A stretch of DNA of 64,000 bases from Bacteroidota bacterium (GTDB lineage Bacteria > Bacteroidota > Rhodothermia > Balneolales > HLUCCA01), in contig JAFIEZ010000015.1 in NCBI GenBank assembly GCA_020832235.1, positions 151,105-215,104 on the forward strand. The letters run 5' to 3'. The position numbers and the translations under genes were made by a program. Positions 1-7,347 of this stretch are shown here, piece by piece (within the stretch, counting starts at the first letter, position 1; every line of letters starts with the position of its first letter). Below the pieces are notes generated by a model. It saw nothing but the letters and a program-made list of their open reading frames with translations. It was not told the DNA's origin and did not search any database.

Positions 1-142
1 CTGGTCGCAGCGTTCTGATTCGTCCACCCGGTTCACTACGCGCTTCGAGGATGACGGCCTGCACGCCTTTTTGGGCAAGATCAAAGGCGGTAACCAGACC
101 CGACAAGCCTGCGCCAATAATTAATATGTTGGGTTTTGGCAT
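1..142 (-). CDS. FAD-dependent amine oxidase-like flavoprotein (N-terminus only)
   Basis: Only the first 47 codons lie in the window; the rest runs off the left edge. The protein starts MPKPNILIIGAGLSGL, a Rossmann dinucleotide-binding loop (GAGLSG) after a hydrophobic strand. About 20 residues later comes ILEARSEPGGRIRT, the ribose-binding acidic residue followed by the GGR-x-RT signature of flavin amine oxidase / phytoene desaturase-like proteins. The substrate cannot be told from this piece. It is read away from the DUF262 gene, so it heads its own minus-strand unit downstream of that gene. Confidence 0.8.
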   Translation of the reverse strand, partial: MPKPNILIIGAGLSGLVTAFDLAQKGVQAVILEARSEPGGRIRTLRP

Positions 143-187
143 AGAAGCATAAGGTGGAACGGCATCGTATATGGCCTCTTGAACGCG

Positions 188-1885
188 TTAATTATCTAGC
201 TGAGATATTCGCCAGATCGACGAAGCATACCCGGCAAGTTTCCGTTGTCGAATCTCGAGGGTATTTGGCGTCCACTCATTCGCTACAATTTGTTTGGCGA
301 GTTCATATTGACTTTCGCGGTAAACATCTTTTTTGTCCTCGAACGGAAGGTTAGAACATTCCCGATTTTTATCATTTTCAAGTAACGTATAGTTGCCTAA
401 TCTGTACACCAGCGATTCGTGGATGGAACTCGGGAACTCATTTTCATAATGATCACTTCCATTTTCGGGAAGGATATGCTCAATGGTACCTGGATTATCT
501 TCGAAATCGAAATCATTTCCACTTAGTTGATTCTCAATACTAAACAAAATATACCTGACAAGTTTTTTCCCTCGTTTAGTGGTAATCGACTTTGTTGCGA
601 AATCGTTTTTGAAGTCGTTATCTGAGGGGTACAAGGGTTTCAGCAATTGTACCATTTGCAATGCCGATGTTACTCGTTTTTCACTGATTTCAATAGCAGC
701 CTTGTTATAGATTTCTTCTTTGATATTGGTGTGTAATCTTGCAATAACAGTATATCGGAATGTAATGATGGAAATAAACTTCAATACAAGAGCAAAATTC
801 TCTTGATCTAAATTATTATAGGCCGCTATCAACAATGGATAAGCCTGCTTTTCCTTGAATAAATCAAGCTCCTTCACTCTTCTCCTGGTTTCCCGATGAC
901 CATCCCAGAACGTGTCTGCGTAATTAGATAGTGCATTATAGAGCAACGCATTATCTTCCAAAGATTCTAATAATGAAATGACCTCAGGCGAAGTAGTTAC
1001 CGAAGCCTTTATAGCCCGAAATAAATATTCCTGACGAATTAACTTATGCTTTGAAATCCAATAATGTCTCAAGAATGTTGGAAACAAATCTAATCCGATG
1101 ATTTCAACAATTTTTTTCCACTTATCTTTGATATGTGGCAGATCAACATCCGTTGCTACTGAAAAGAGGTAATTTTTCAGCAAATCGGTTACGGTTAAGC
1201 CAACGCCTCTGGAGTTTAAGGTCTCAAAAACAGTGTAGGCACTTAGTTCATCTTCCACAATAATCTGAATAAACATCAGCTTTTCAGCAATGTATTTATT
1301 TAGAAAATTTGCAATTACTTCCCCACTTTCTTCATGTGCAAAATGTTCGGTTATTCTGGCAACATAATAATTGTAGGCTTGCCAGATTAACCGGTCGGAG
1401 TCTTTAAGCGTGTTTACATTCGTGGGCGATCTAAAGACAAGTACGTTGGATTGGAAAAAGCTATTGTTATTCTCGTTCAGTTTCAGCTTTGAGGAGTAGG
1501 TTAACGAACCTGGATCTTTATCACCTATGAATTTTTTTTGTAACAGCGATACTCGTTCACGATTTTCTGCAACATCAATATTCTTGTCAATAAGAATCTC
1601 TAACTGATTGATTATAGCCAGTACAATTAACGTCAACGTTGCGAATCGTTGTTGACCATCAATCACATTAAACCTTTTCTCCCCCATGTTCTGCAAGACA
1701 ATTGAACCCATGTAATGCACGCTTCCTTCAGTAGCAATAGCCAGCACATCATTCCATAGATCTTCCCATTGGTCACGCCTCCAGGAATAATCTCTCTGAT
1801 ATGGTGGAACCGTATATGTTTTACCGTTGCCAATGATATCACTAAGGCTAACTGAGCTTGTATCTAAAAGGTTGTTGACTGCCAT
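188..1885 (-). CDS. DUF262-DUF1524 (GmrSD-like) protein
   Basis: 565 residues with the two-domain layout of the GmrSD/DUF262 family. The N-terminal DUF262 half has VPPYQRDYSW (about 27-36) and the diagnostic DGQQR (76-80), a ParB-like nucleotide-binding/hydrolysing site. The C-terminal DUF1524 half has TIEHILPEN (467-475) and NYTLLENDKNR near 500, the His-Me/HNH-type nuclease motif. The family includes the type IV restriction enzyme GmrSD and the phosphorothioate-sensing SspE, so a role in cutting foreign or modified DNA is plausible. No modification or Dnd/Ssp partner gene lies next to it in the window, so it may act alone. The flanking TA and RHS genes are consistent with a defence or accessory island. 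The target is unknown. Confidence 0.85.
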   Translation of the reverse strand: MAVNNLLDTSSVSLSDIIGNGKTYTVPPYQRDYSWRRDQWEDLWNDVLAIATEGSVHYMGSIVLQNMGEKRFNVIDGQQRFATLTLIVLAIINQLEILIDKNIDVAENRERVSLLQKKFIGDKDPGSLTYSSKLKLNENNNSFFQSNVLVFRSPTNVNTLKDSDRLIWQAYNYYVARITEHFAHEESGEVIANFLNKYIAEKLMFIQIIVEDELSAYTVFETLNSRGVGLTVTDLLKNYLFSVATDVDLPHIKDKWKKIVEIIGLDLFPTFLRHYWISKHKLIRQEYLFRAIKASVTTSPEVISLLESLEDNALLYNALSNYADTFWDGHRETRRRVKELDLFKEKQAYPLLIAAYNNLDQENFALVLKFISIITFRYTVIARLHTNIKEEIYNKAAIEISEKRVTSALQMVQLLKPLYPSDNDFKNDFATKSITTKRGKKLVRYILFSIENQLSGNDFDFEDNPGTIEHILPENGSDHYENEFPSSIHESLVYRLGNYTLLENDKNRECSNLPFEDKKDVYRESQYELAKQIVANEWTPNTLEIRQRKLAGYASSIWRISQLDN

Positions 1886-2080
1886 AGCTTACTTTTTTCT
1901 GTATCAAAATGTGACTTCAATATAACAATTTATACGTCCGTGTTGATTCATCTGTCTTTTACTGCGAATTGTGCACCTGTAGTTTTATTAGGATACTCTT
2001 TGGCCATGTTATAGCTAGACATCCATAATCCGTTGAATATTCTTGACGTTGCTACGGGATCATTACATTTCGGTAAACGC

Positions 2081-3613
2081 TCATTTGCCGGGCTTCTTGC
2101 GGAGGTCGGCCAGCACGTTTCGGAACATGCTTTTAGACATTCCCTCCCCGGAGGCTTTATCGGCGGGGGCTGTATCTCCGGTGGATGCATCGACCGCAGA
2201 ACTATCGTTTGTACTATCTGGAATATCATTAGAACGTACTAAAGACTTCTTCTGATCTGGCGCAGGTGATACCTGTGTTTGTCTACTTTCTCGATCGGGC
2301 GCCGCTGCAAAGTTTTGCTCGCGCACACTATACTGGCTAGACAGCGGGATGGATGCTTGTTCCGAAAGGGAAGCTTCGGAACCTGTGCCCGTATCCGTTA
2401 TCTTTGGAAGCCCCCTAAAGCGAAGGGTCTCCTTAATCACAGGTTCCTGTTTTTCTTCAGTTGACGGAGCCACACGCTCCAACGGCACAATCCCTAAAAA
2501 GTCATGGAAATTATCGGGACGGACCTCCTCTTGCGCTACCGGTCCGTAGTTTTTCGTGAACGTTTTCGGGAAACGTACCGGTTTTTTGCCCTCCCAGTTA
2601 AATTGCCATGCCGAAATCCCTTCCTCGCGCTTCTCCAGATAGCTGACTTCCTGTCGCTGTGTGCTTCGCCAGTAGTGCACGCCCACACGCTCACGCTGCA
2701 CATTCAGTTGCTTGAGTCGCTCGCTCACCAGGAAATTCTCCCATAACGCCGGGGCGTCGGGTCGCACCGTTACCGGCTGAAACGCCCCCAAAATGGCGTT
2801 TCGGATGCCATTATCGTAAAAATAGAGCTTGCGCGAAGCCGTGACTTCATTCTCCAGAAATCCAAAGTAGGAGGGGACACGGAACACCAGAAATGCCTTC
2901 TCAAGCAGTCCGATATACCGAAGGATGGTTTTCGGATCGAGGTCGAGCGCCAGGGAAAGGTCCCGTATGATGAGTTCGTTGCCCAGATTTCGCGCCAATA
3001 GCACGAGCAGGTCATCAAGGACATCCGGCTTGCGAATCTCACCGGAATGCAGCACCTCTTTTTGAATAGTTTCTCGCAGGATTTGCTGCAGATGCAGGCT
3101 GGCGGATGCCGGATCTTCAAGCGCCGAGGGATATCGACCGTACAGTATGCTTTGGTGCAGGTCGGATGGATGCTCGGCCATGGACGGAGGCAGCACATGA
3201 AACGTTGCCCTTCGACCTGCGCACGCCTCCTGCAGTCGCACTACGGCATCGTTTCGCGATGAGGACAAAAATAGCAGCTGGAGGTCGGGATGTGCGGCGA
3301 GTATTTCCCGTGTCAACGTGTCGATTTCCGGGAAGCGTTGCGCCTCCAGAAAGCAAAGAACCTTTAACAACGGACGTTGTTCTAGAAGTTTTTTTGCCGA
3401 CAACGACCGGGCGCAGGATCGCTGGTCGGGGTCCTCGCCGTTGAGCATCAACACGTTATCGGTAGATAACTCCGCACGTTGCGACACCTCCTGCAGCAGC
3501 GCTTTCAGGAATGCCTGTTTGCCCCCGTCGCGCGGTCCGAGCAGGAAAATGGCTCTACCCGTGAAAAACTGCTCGCGAATCTGCGTGAATTGTTGTCGTT
3601 CTGTTGGTTTCAT
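2081..3613 (-). CDS. AAA_14/DUF4143 ATPase with degenerate nucleotide site
   Basis: 510 residues. The fold pattern is that of the ATPase-plus-DUF4143 family: P-loop region (26-33), a central winged-helix-like part (LSLALDLDPKTILRYIGLLEKAFLV) and a C-terminal DUF4143 part (KLYFYDNGIRNAILG ... ALWENFLVSERLK ... VHYWRS). Both nucleotide motifs are off. Walker A reads GPRDGGKQ (no Ser/Thr after Lys). The Walker B stretch reads LCFLEAQRFP, where the family has DE before AQR. The last ~110 residues are a Ser/Pro/Asp-rich, probably disordered tail ending RKKPGK. An intact relative is at 46532-47701. The protein is long and open, so it is probably made, but ATP hydrolysis looks unlikely. Function of the family is unknown. 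Confidence 0.8.
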   Translation of the reverse strand: MKPTERQQFTQIREQFFTGRAIFLLGPRDGGKQAFLKALLQEVSQRAELSTDNVLMLNGEDPDQRSCARSLSAKKLLEQRPLLKVLCFLEAQRFPEIDTLTREILAAHPDLQLLFLSSSRNDAVVRLQEACAGRRATFHVLPPSMAEHPSDLHQSILYGRYPSALEDPASASLHLQQILRETIQKEVLHSGEIRKPDVLDDLLVLLARNLGNELIIRDLSLALDLDPKTILRYIGLLEKAFLVFRVPSYFGFLENEVTASRKLYFYDNGIRNAILGAFQPVTVRPDAPALWENFLVSERLKQLNVQRERVGVHYWRSTQRQEVSYLEKREEGISAWQFNWEGKKPVRFPKTFTKNYGPVAQEEVRPDNFHDFLGIVPLERVAPSTEEKQEPVIKETLRFRGLPKITDTGTGSEASLSEQASIPLSSQYSVREQNFAAAPDRESRQTQVSPAPDQKKSLVRSNDIPDSTNDSSAVDASTGDTAPADKASGEGMSKSMFRNVLADLRKKPGK

Positions 3614-3700
3614 AGTGTGCGGGAGGTGTTTGGGCGGTGAGCATGCTTCGGAGCCACCTTTTGCTCATGCCATATAGACCGTGACCTGTGGAGAACAACA

Positions 3701-3874
3701 CTAAGTTACAGAATTCGGGCGGGGTATGCTTGTGCCATCAGCCAAATCTTTGCATAGACTTATCAGCATTTGACAATAGTAATCGGCTTGATCTTCAGAC
3801 CATGTGTCGAAGGAATATTCCCATATCTGGTTTAAATCTTCAACGGCTTTATTAGTCAGACGATATGTTGCCAT
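3701..3874 (-). pseudogene. Truncated ParE-type toxin
   Basis: 57 codons starting MATYRLTNKAVEDLNQIWEY, the standard start of Bacteroidetes ParE/RelE toxins, which are normally near 97-100 residues. The match continues through CQMLISLCKDLADG and then breaks into an unrelated tail (TSIPRPNSVT) before the stop. The C-terminal half, which carries the beta-sheet core and catalytic basic residues of the RelE fold, is gone. The start codon lies 1 nt after the stop of the antitoxin gene, so the operon order parD-parE is preserved. Most likely an inactivated toxin. Confidence 0.8.
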
Positions 3875-3875
3875 G

Positions 3876-4118
3876 CTAGCGTCTGACGGATTTCAATTGC
3901 TCGAGGTTCTTTTGTGCGTCAAAATTGGAAGCTGTGCCACTGTCGATGCCTTCTTGAATGGCATTTCTAAGCGCAATAGCTTTGTTTTCTTCATTTTCCA
4001 GCAAACGCAATCCGGCCCGAATTACTTCGCTTACGTTCTTGTATCGCCCATCTGAGACTTGACTGTGAACAAATTGGTCAAAATAGTCGCCGAGTGATAT
4101 TGATGTGTTCTTGCTCAT
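3876..4118 (-). CDS. parD: ParD-family (CC2985) antitoxin
   Basis: 80 residues, MSKNTSISLGDYFDQFVHSQ..., with the ribbon-helix-helix signature of type II ParD antitoxins (SISLGDYFDQFV, then GRYKNVSEVIRAGLRLLE). Length fits the family. It should bind its own promoter as a dimer and neutralise ParE through the C-terminal tail. Its ParE partner directly downstream is truncated, so this is an orphan antitoxin that could still repress transcription or counteract a related toxin elsewhere. Confidence 0.88.
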   Translation of the reverse strand: MSKNTSISLGDYFDQFVHSQVSDGRYKNVSEVIRAGLRLLENEENKAIALRNAIQEGIDSGTASNFDAQKNLEQLKSVRR

Positions 4119-4175
4119 GGCTATTCCTATAACTTGTACGTTAATCGATCAAATTACCAAATATTGGTACTATTA

Positions 4176-4691
4176 TCAATTTACGAAGGTACAAATCGAC
4201 GTTGCCCCAATGCAGGCCAAGACAGGCAACCGACCTGTGGAAAACTGCATTAAGAACACAGTACGTACTCCGGTAATACTGCCCCCTACTCCAGAATATG
4301 CAGTTCTAAGATCTCGGACCACTACATCTATTACCCAGTTTTTCAGGTTAACGGGTTGAGTGGAAATGTTCATGACTTCGATGAATTCGGCTGCGTTTTG
4401 GGGGGACTGGTGTTCGGAGTTATAGTGAACCTGGGAAATAATCAGCTGCATAGAGCCCGAGTTGCTTACGTTTACGCTCGGCGCTTTATGTGCATCATGA
4501 AATCCTGCTGTTGACGTTTGGGCATCACTGACGGTCTTTAAGCGATTCGTTTGAGGCCAATAATTTGCCGACAAATCGTCAATGAGACTCGATGGTGTTA
4601 AACCGGTACGCTGTAATGTCGTAATATTTCCGTGTGAATCATAATGCAAATCTTCGTTATCGGCTTGTGTATGTATGGGATGTATATGCAT
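4176..4691 (-). pseudogene. Chimeric ORF: higA start + RHS repeat + lamin-tail fragment
   Basis: An open frame of 171 codons built from three unrelated pieces. Codons 1-11 (MHIHPIHTQAD) are identical to the start of the HigA gene at 6463. Next come YD/RHS repeat-type sequences (YDSHGNITTLQRTG, YWPQTNRLKTVSD). The last part is a lamin-tail-like segment (LIISQVHYNSEHQ ... AAEFIEVMNIS ... VNLKNWVID) of the type found in secreted Bacteroidetes surface proteins. The final ~30 residues look non-coding. The open frame is probably a by-product of rearrangement and not a functional gene. Confidence 0.75.
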
Positions 4692-4768
4692 TGTAGTTGT
4701 CCTCCGGTGGTCAAACTGTATGTGCGTCTATTTTGTCATATTCGGCATGTGTACCGATAAAACGGACA
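4659..4768. repeat. 110-bp duplication of the higB-higA junction (copy 1)
   Basis: This 110-bp stretch matches 6431-6540 with a constant offset of 1772 and only a few substitutions, no gaps. In the intact copy it covers the last ~19 codons of higB, the intergenic gap and the first 11 codons of higA. Here it is cut off on both sides: RHS-like sequence follows on the left and a hipA fragment on the right. Confidence 0.9.
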
Positions 4769-4877
4769 TTATCGTTTTTGCCCATTGGAAGGGAATGTCC
4801 GACCCAATCAAAATAGGATGATTTAGCTCTAAAAATCGGCATCCCATCAGCTCAGAGACGATTAATGGAGGCTACCG
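4755..4877 (+). pseudogene. Collapsed hipA remnant (5' end joined to 3' end)
   Basis: Sequence from about 4755 to 4818 matches the start of hipA (around 7357-7419: residues DKTDIIVFAHWKGMPDPIK). From 4808 to about 4874 it matches the end of hipA (8518-8583: WDDLALKIGIPSAQRRLMEA). The join sits in TCAAAATRGGA, an 11-bp string found at 7409-7419 and 8518-8528 of the intact gene, so 1109 bp were lost between direct repeats. It cannot make a kinase. Confidence 0.85.
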
Positions 4878-4940
4878 TTCTAAACTCTATGCGTAGTCCC
4901 CAGAAAATTCACTTAATCCCTTTTGTTTTAAAATCTGTTT

Positions 4941-4970
4941 TTGGTCATTATTGACCAACTAAAAAGGTCA
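4941..4970. promoter_or_regulatory. Inverted-repeat operator before XRE gene
   Basis: TTGGTCA (4941-4947), a 4-nt spacer and TGACCAA (4952-4958) form a perfect dyad. A third half-site GGTCA follows at 4966-4970. It lies 60-90 bp before the start of the HTH regulator at 5033, a typical place for autoregulation. Confidence 0.55.
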
Positions 4971-5032
4971 TAAAGATTAATTTTTTACCTATAATTGGCA
5001 AAATGACTTATTTTGCAATAAACTAAGTAAAA

Positions 5033-5398
5033 ATGACAGTAGGCGAAAAAATAAAGCAAGTCCGTAAGGAGAAAGGACTACAGCAAAAAGCTGTAGCCCT
5101 AGAGATTGGTTTAGACCAAAGCAACTATAACAAAATTGAAAACGGAAGGCGAGAACCTTCTGTTGAAGTTTTACAGAAGCTTTCGGTTATTTTCGGGGTC
5201 ACAGTGGACTATTTGCTGAACTTGGATAACAACCAACCAAGCCCGGTTACTGTGGAGGATAAAACCGTAACCGAAAAAATACGGCTGATTGAACAGCTTG
5301 AGGATGAAGATAAGCGCGTGATTTACAAAATGCTTGATACCATGCTGACCAAAAAGAAGTTTCAGGATTTCTTTCAGCAGAACATAGCAACCAAATAA
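5033..5398 (+). CDS. XRE-family HTH transcriptional regulator
   Basis: 121 residues. The first ~65 form a HTH_3/Cro-CI domain (VGEKIKQVRKEKGLQQKAVALEIGLDQSNYNKIENGRREPSVEVLQKL) ending in VTVDYLLNLD. The remainder is a short charged tail (EKIRLIEQLEDEDKRVIYKMLDTMLTKKKFQDFF) of the kind that gives dimerisation in SinR-like regulators. The next gene, a RelB-like antitoxin, starts 8 nt after the stop, so the three genes 5033-5956 probably form one operon. A dyad at 4941-4958 is a likely autoregulatory operator. Whether it controls only this operon is unknown. Confidence 0.85.
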   Translation: MTVGEKIKQVRKEKGLQQKAVALEIGLDQSNYNKIENGRREPSVEVLQKLSVIFGVTVDYLLNLDNNQPSPVTVEDKTVTEKIRLIEQLEDEDKRVIYKMLDTMLTKKKFQDFFQQNIATK

Positions 5399-5406
5399 TT
5401 TCGGAT

Positions 5407-5640
5407 ATGAGACTACAGATAATACAGGACAGCAAAGGCAAAGCCACCGGGGTTTATATCCCCATCAGCGAATGGAAGGAGCTAAAAAAACAGTACAAAG
5501 ACTTGGAAGCCCTGGAATATGAAGAACCTACCAAAGAGCAGATTTTAAAGGAGCTCAAAGAAGCCGTAAACGAACTTAAAATGGTGGAGCAGGGTAAATT
5601 GAAAGCACGTCCCGCAAAAGAGCTTCTGGATGAGTTATAA
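5407..5640 (+). CDS. RelB-like antitoxin, type II TA
   Basis: 77 residues (MRLQIIQDSKGKATGVYIPISEWKELKKQYKDLEALEYEEPT...). The layout, a short beta-rich start with GVYIPISEWKEL followed by a charged helix, is that of small antitoxins paired with RelE-type toxins in Bacteroidetes. Its last 11 nt overlap the start of the toxin gene at 5630, which implies translational coupling. No classical RHH or AbrB motif is visible; DNA binding may be left to the XRE protein upstream. Confidence 0.7.
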   Translation: MRLQIIQDSKGKATGVYIPISEWKELKKQYKDLEALEYEEPTKEQILKELKEAVNELKMVEQGKLKARPAKELLDEL

Positions 5641-5956
5641 TATTTCTTCTTTACCGCTTTTTGACAAGCAGGCAAAGCGACTGCCCAAAAAATACCCTTC
5701 GCTTAAAAAGGACTTGGCCGGGCTTATTGAAAAACTCACCGATGAACCTGAACAAGGAAAGGCTCTCGGCAACAGCTTTTATAAAATCCGGCTGGCTATT
5801 GCTTCAAAAGGAAAAGGAAAATCAGGTGGAGCAAGGGTTATTACCTACGTGAAAGTAGCCCACAATACCGTTTACCTCACTTCCATTTTCGACAAGTCCG
5901 AAAAAAGCACCGTCACGGATAAGGAACTCGAACAGATTTTTAACTTGATTCCGTAG
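5630..5956 (+). CDS. RelE/ParE-superfamily toxin
   Basis: 108 residues: LPLFDKQAKRLPKKYPSLKKDL near the N-terminus, a KGKSGGARVITYV core strand (about 63-75) and VYLTSIFDKSEKSTVTDKELEQI at the end. This matches the RelE-like subgroup that has the GKSGG-R loop before the central strand. Members usually act as ribosome-dependent mRNA interferases. Length is normal and the frame is intact, so the pair is probably functional. The start overlaps the antitoxin end. Confidence 0.82.
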   Translation: MSYNISSLPLFDKQAKRLPKKYPSLKKDLAGLIEKLTDEPEQGKALGNSFYKIRLAIASKGKGKSGGARVITYVKVAHNTVYLTSIFDKSEKSTVTDKELEQIFNLIP

Positions 5957-5964
5957 TTTGAATG

Positions 5965-6090
5965 ATCTATAAAGCTTGAGGATACCAGTCTGTTTATTGC
6001 GTCATAATTGAAGCCTTGCGAGTAATCAATATGCGAATGATTAAAATTCATCGAGGAGGTACAGGCCTCGTACTTTTTATACCTGCCAAG
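5965..6090 (-). pseudogene. RHS/YD-repeat fragment
   Basis: Minus-strand reading contains HIDYSQGFNYDAINRLVSSSF, a clear YD repeat unit (FxYDxxNRL) preceded by YKKYEACTSSMNFNHS. There is no start, no continuation and the frame enters the antisense of the RelE-like toxin. It is another piece of RHS debris like that inside 4176-4691, lying between TA modules. Confidence 0.65.
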
Positions 6091-6109
6091 GCTGTCATGC
6101 AAGCGATAC

Positions 6110-6463
6110 TTATTGTTGCAACAGCACTTCCGCGGGGATGTTGAGTTTTCGATGTAACAAGCGGATCATCTTAAGTGATAATGTTCTTTTACCCGAAAGG
6201 ATTTCGCTCGCCCTCGATTTAGAACCTATAAATCCTGCCAAATCGCTCTGAGACAATCCGAGTTGTTCCATGCGAAACTTTACCGCTTCTATTGGATCCG
6301 GGGCGTCAACGGGGAAGTGTCGTTTCTCAAACTCATCGACAAGGATGCCCAAAATTTCAAGTTCATCCCCTTCGATCGTTCCCGGTTTGGCATCAAAGAT
6401 CTCTTCGATCCTACTTAAAGCGTTGTTATAATCGGCTTGTGTATGTATGGGATGTATATGCAT
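6110..6463 (-). CDS. higA: HigA-type HTH antitoxin
   Basis: 117 residues. The N-terminal half is a variable toxin-binding region (YNNALSRIEEIFDAKPGTIEGDELEILGILVDEFEKRHFPVDAPDPIEAVKFRM). The C-terminal half is a Cro/CI HTH (GLSQSDLAGFIGSKSRASEILSGKRTLSLKMIRLLHRKLNIPAEVLL). This is the COG5499 layout of antitoxins encoded downstream of HigB. It follows higB by 19 nt in the reverse-order (toxin first) arrangement typical of higBA. Its first 11 codons are duplicated at 4659-4691. Confidence 0.88.
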   Translation of the reverse strand: MHIHPIHTQADYNNALSRIEEIFDAKPGTIEGDELEILGILVDEFEKRHFPVDAPDPIEAVKFRMEQLGLSQSDLAGFIGSKSRASEILSGKRTLSLKMIRLLHRKLNIPAEVLLQQ

Positions 6464-6540
6464 TGTCGTTGTCCTTCGGTGGTTAAATTGTATGTGCGTC
6501 TATTTTATCATATTCGGCATGTGTACCGATAAAACGGACA
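6431..6540. repeat. 110-bp higB-higA junction (parental copy)
   Basis: Intact counterpart of 4659-4768. It spans the 3' end of higB, the gap and the 5' end of higA, both in frame here, which marks this as the parental version. Confidence 0.9.
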
Positions 6541-6776
6541 AACAACTGACCATAGTCATAATTGATTTTTACAATCAAGCGGTACGTATTTCCCTTGATG
6601 TTAAAAACAACACGATTATCGGATAAAATACTGGCGGATGGATATAATCGCTTGATGTCGGCAGGAGATGTCCATCGTGCTTTATCTGCTTCAGCAAACC
6701 ATGATTTCAAAGATTGCTCGGCATCAGCATGCTTTGTCCAAAAATCAACCAGTGTTTTTCGTGAGAATACGCGCAT
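6483..6776 (-). CDS. higB: HigB-type mRNA interferase toxin
   Basis: 97 residues from the ATG at 6776 (MRVFSRKTLVDFWTKHADAEQSLKSWF...). The frame is open further upstream but that extension is not HigB-like. The family motifs are clear: ARWTSPADIKRLYPSASILSDNRVVFNIKGNTYRLIVKINYDYGQLFVRFIGTHAEYDKIDA. This HigB group (COG4680) cuts mRNA on the ribosome. An inverted repeat 16 bp upstream of the start is a plausible operator. Normal length; the higBA pair looks intact. Confidence 0.9.
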   Translation of the reverse strand: MRVFSRKTLVDFWTKHADAEQSLKSWFAEADKARWTSPADIKRLYPSASILSDNRVVFNIKGNTYRLIVKINYDYGQLFVRFIGTHAEYDKIDAHTI

Positions 6777-6791
6777 GTTGCAGTATACAAA

Positions 6792-6808
6792 GTTCCCATA
6801 TTGGGAAC
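6792..6808. promoter_or_regulatory. Dyad operator of higBA
   Basis: GTTCCCA, three bases, TGGGAAC: perfect 7-bp arms, 16 bp before the higB start. Position and symmetry fit HigA (HTH) autorepression. Confidence 0.6.
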
Positions 6809-7001
6809 AAGAGTGATTTGGGATGCCGCTTTCTAGAACCGGTTGATAATCGGTTTGCACCAGCGGGTTTGGGCGTAGACGAATCACTCGCCCTCGAGGC
6901 GTACGTAATCGATGAGCATTGGGGCTGGGTAATCAAGACCCATGCACGTGGATTGTTACATAAAATTGGGGATGAGAATGCTCGTCAGCCGAAAACAGAA
7001 T

Positions 7002-7035
7002 AGCCATAATGTTGATTACTATCAACATTATGGCT
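7002..7035. promoter_or_regulatory. Long dyad operator of hipBA
   Basis: AGCCATAATGTTGAT, TACT, ATCAACATTATGGCT: 15-bp perfect arms with a 4-nt spacer. A further related half-site series (GTTGATAATATTCAAC, 7042-7057, then CATTATG into the start codon) follows directly. The copies of GTTGAT/ATCAAC and CATTATG up to the hipB start at 7061 fit cooperative HipB binding. Confidence 0.7.
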
Positions 7036-7060
7036 AATTTTGTTGATAATATTCAACATT

Positions 7061-7345
7061 ATGAAGTCAAAGAAACAAAAAATATTCCCTCAGCATCGTA
7101 AGATCTTAGAACAGTTTGGTGAAAACATTAAACTGGCTCGTAAGCGCCGTAAACTTACAACCACTCAGGTAGCTGAACGCGCTGCTATCAACCGGACCAC
7201 GTTGTATCATATTGAGCAGGGCAAACCGTCAGTGGCTATTGGTGCTTACTTTAATGTATTACGAGTCCTGAACTTACACGAGGATTTTCTGAAGTTAGCA
7301 GCAGATGATGAATTTGGTCGGAAACTGCAAGATATGAATCTATAA
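7061..7345 (+). CDS. hipB: HipB-type HTH antitoxin
   Basis: 94 residues from ATG 7061 (MKSKKQKIFPQHRKILEQFGENIKLARKRRKLTTTQVAERAAINRTTLYHIEQGKPSVAIGAYFNVLRVLNL). Residues ~15-75 form a XRE HTH. The hipA gene starts 2 nt after the stop, the standard hipBA operon order. Two dyads lie immediately upstream. An in-frame TTG at 7040 lies inside the second operator half, so the ATG is the better start. Confidence 0.9.
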   Translation: MKSKKQKIFPQHRKILEQFGENIKLARKRRKLTTTQVAERAAINRTTLYHIEQGKPSVAIGAYFNVLRVLNLHEDFLKLAADDEFGRKLQDMNL

Positions 7346-7347
7346 GT

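Noticed and set aside
6820..7000. Gene between higB and hipB
   Set aside because: Short frames on both strands (for instance AYVIDEHWGWVIKTHARGLLHK) show no family pattern and no start signals. Probably decayed sequence holding the higBA and hipBA promoters.
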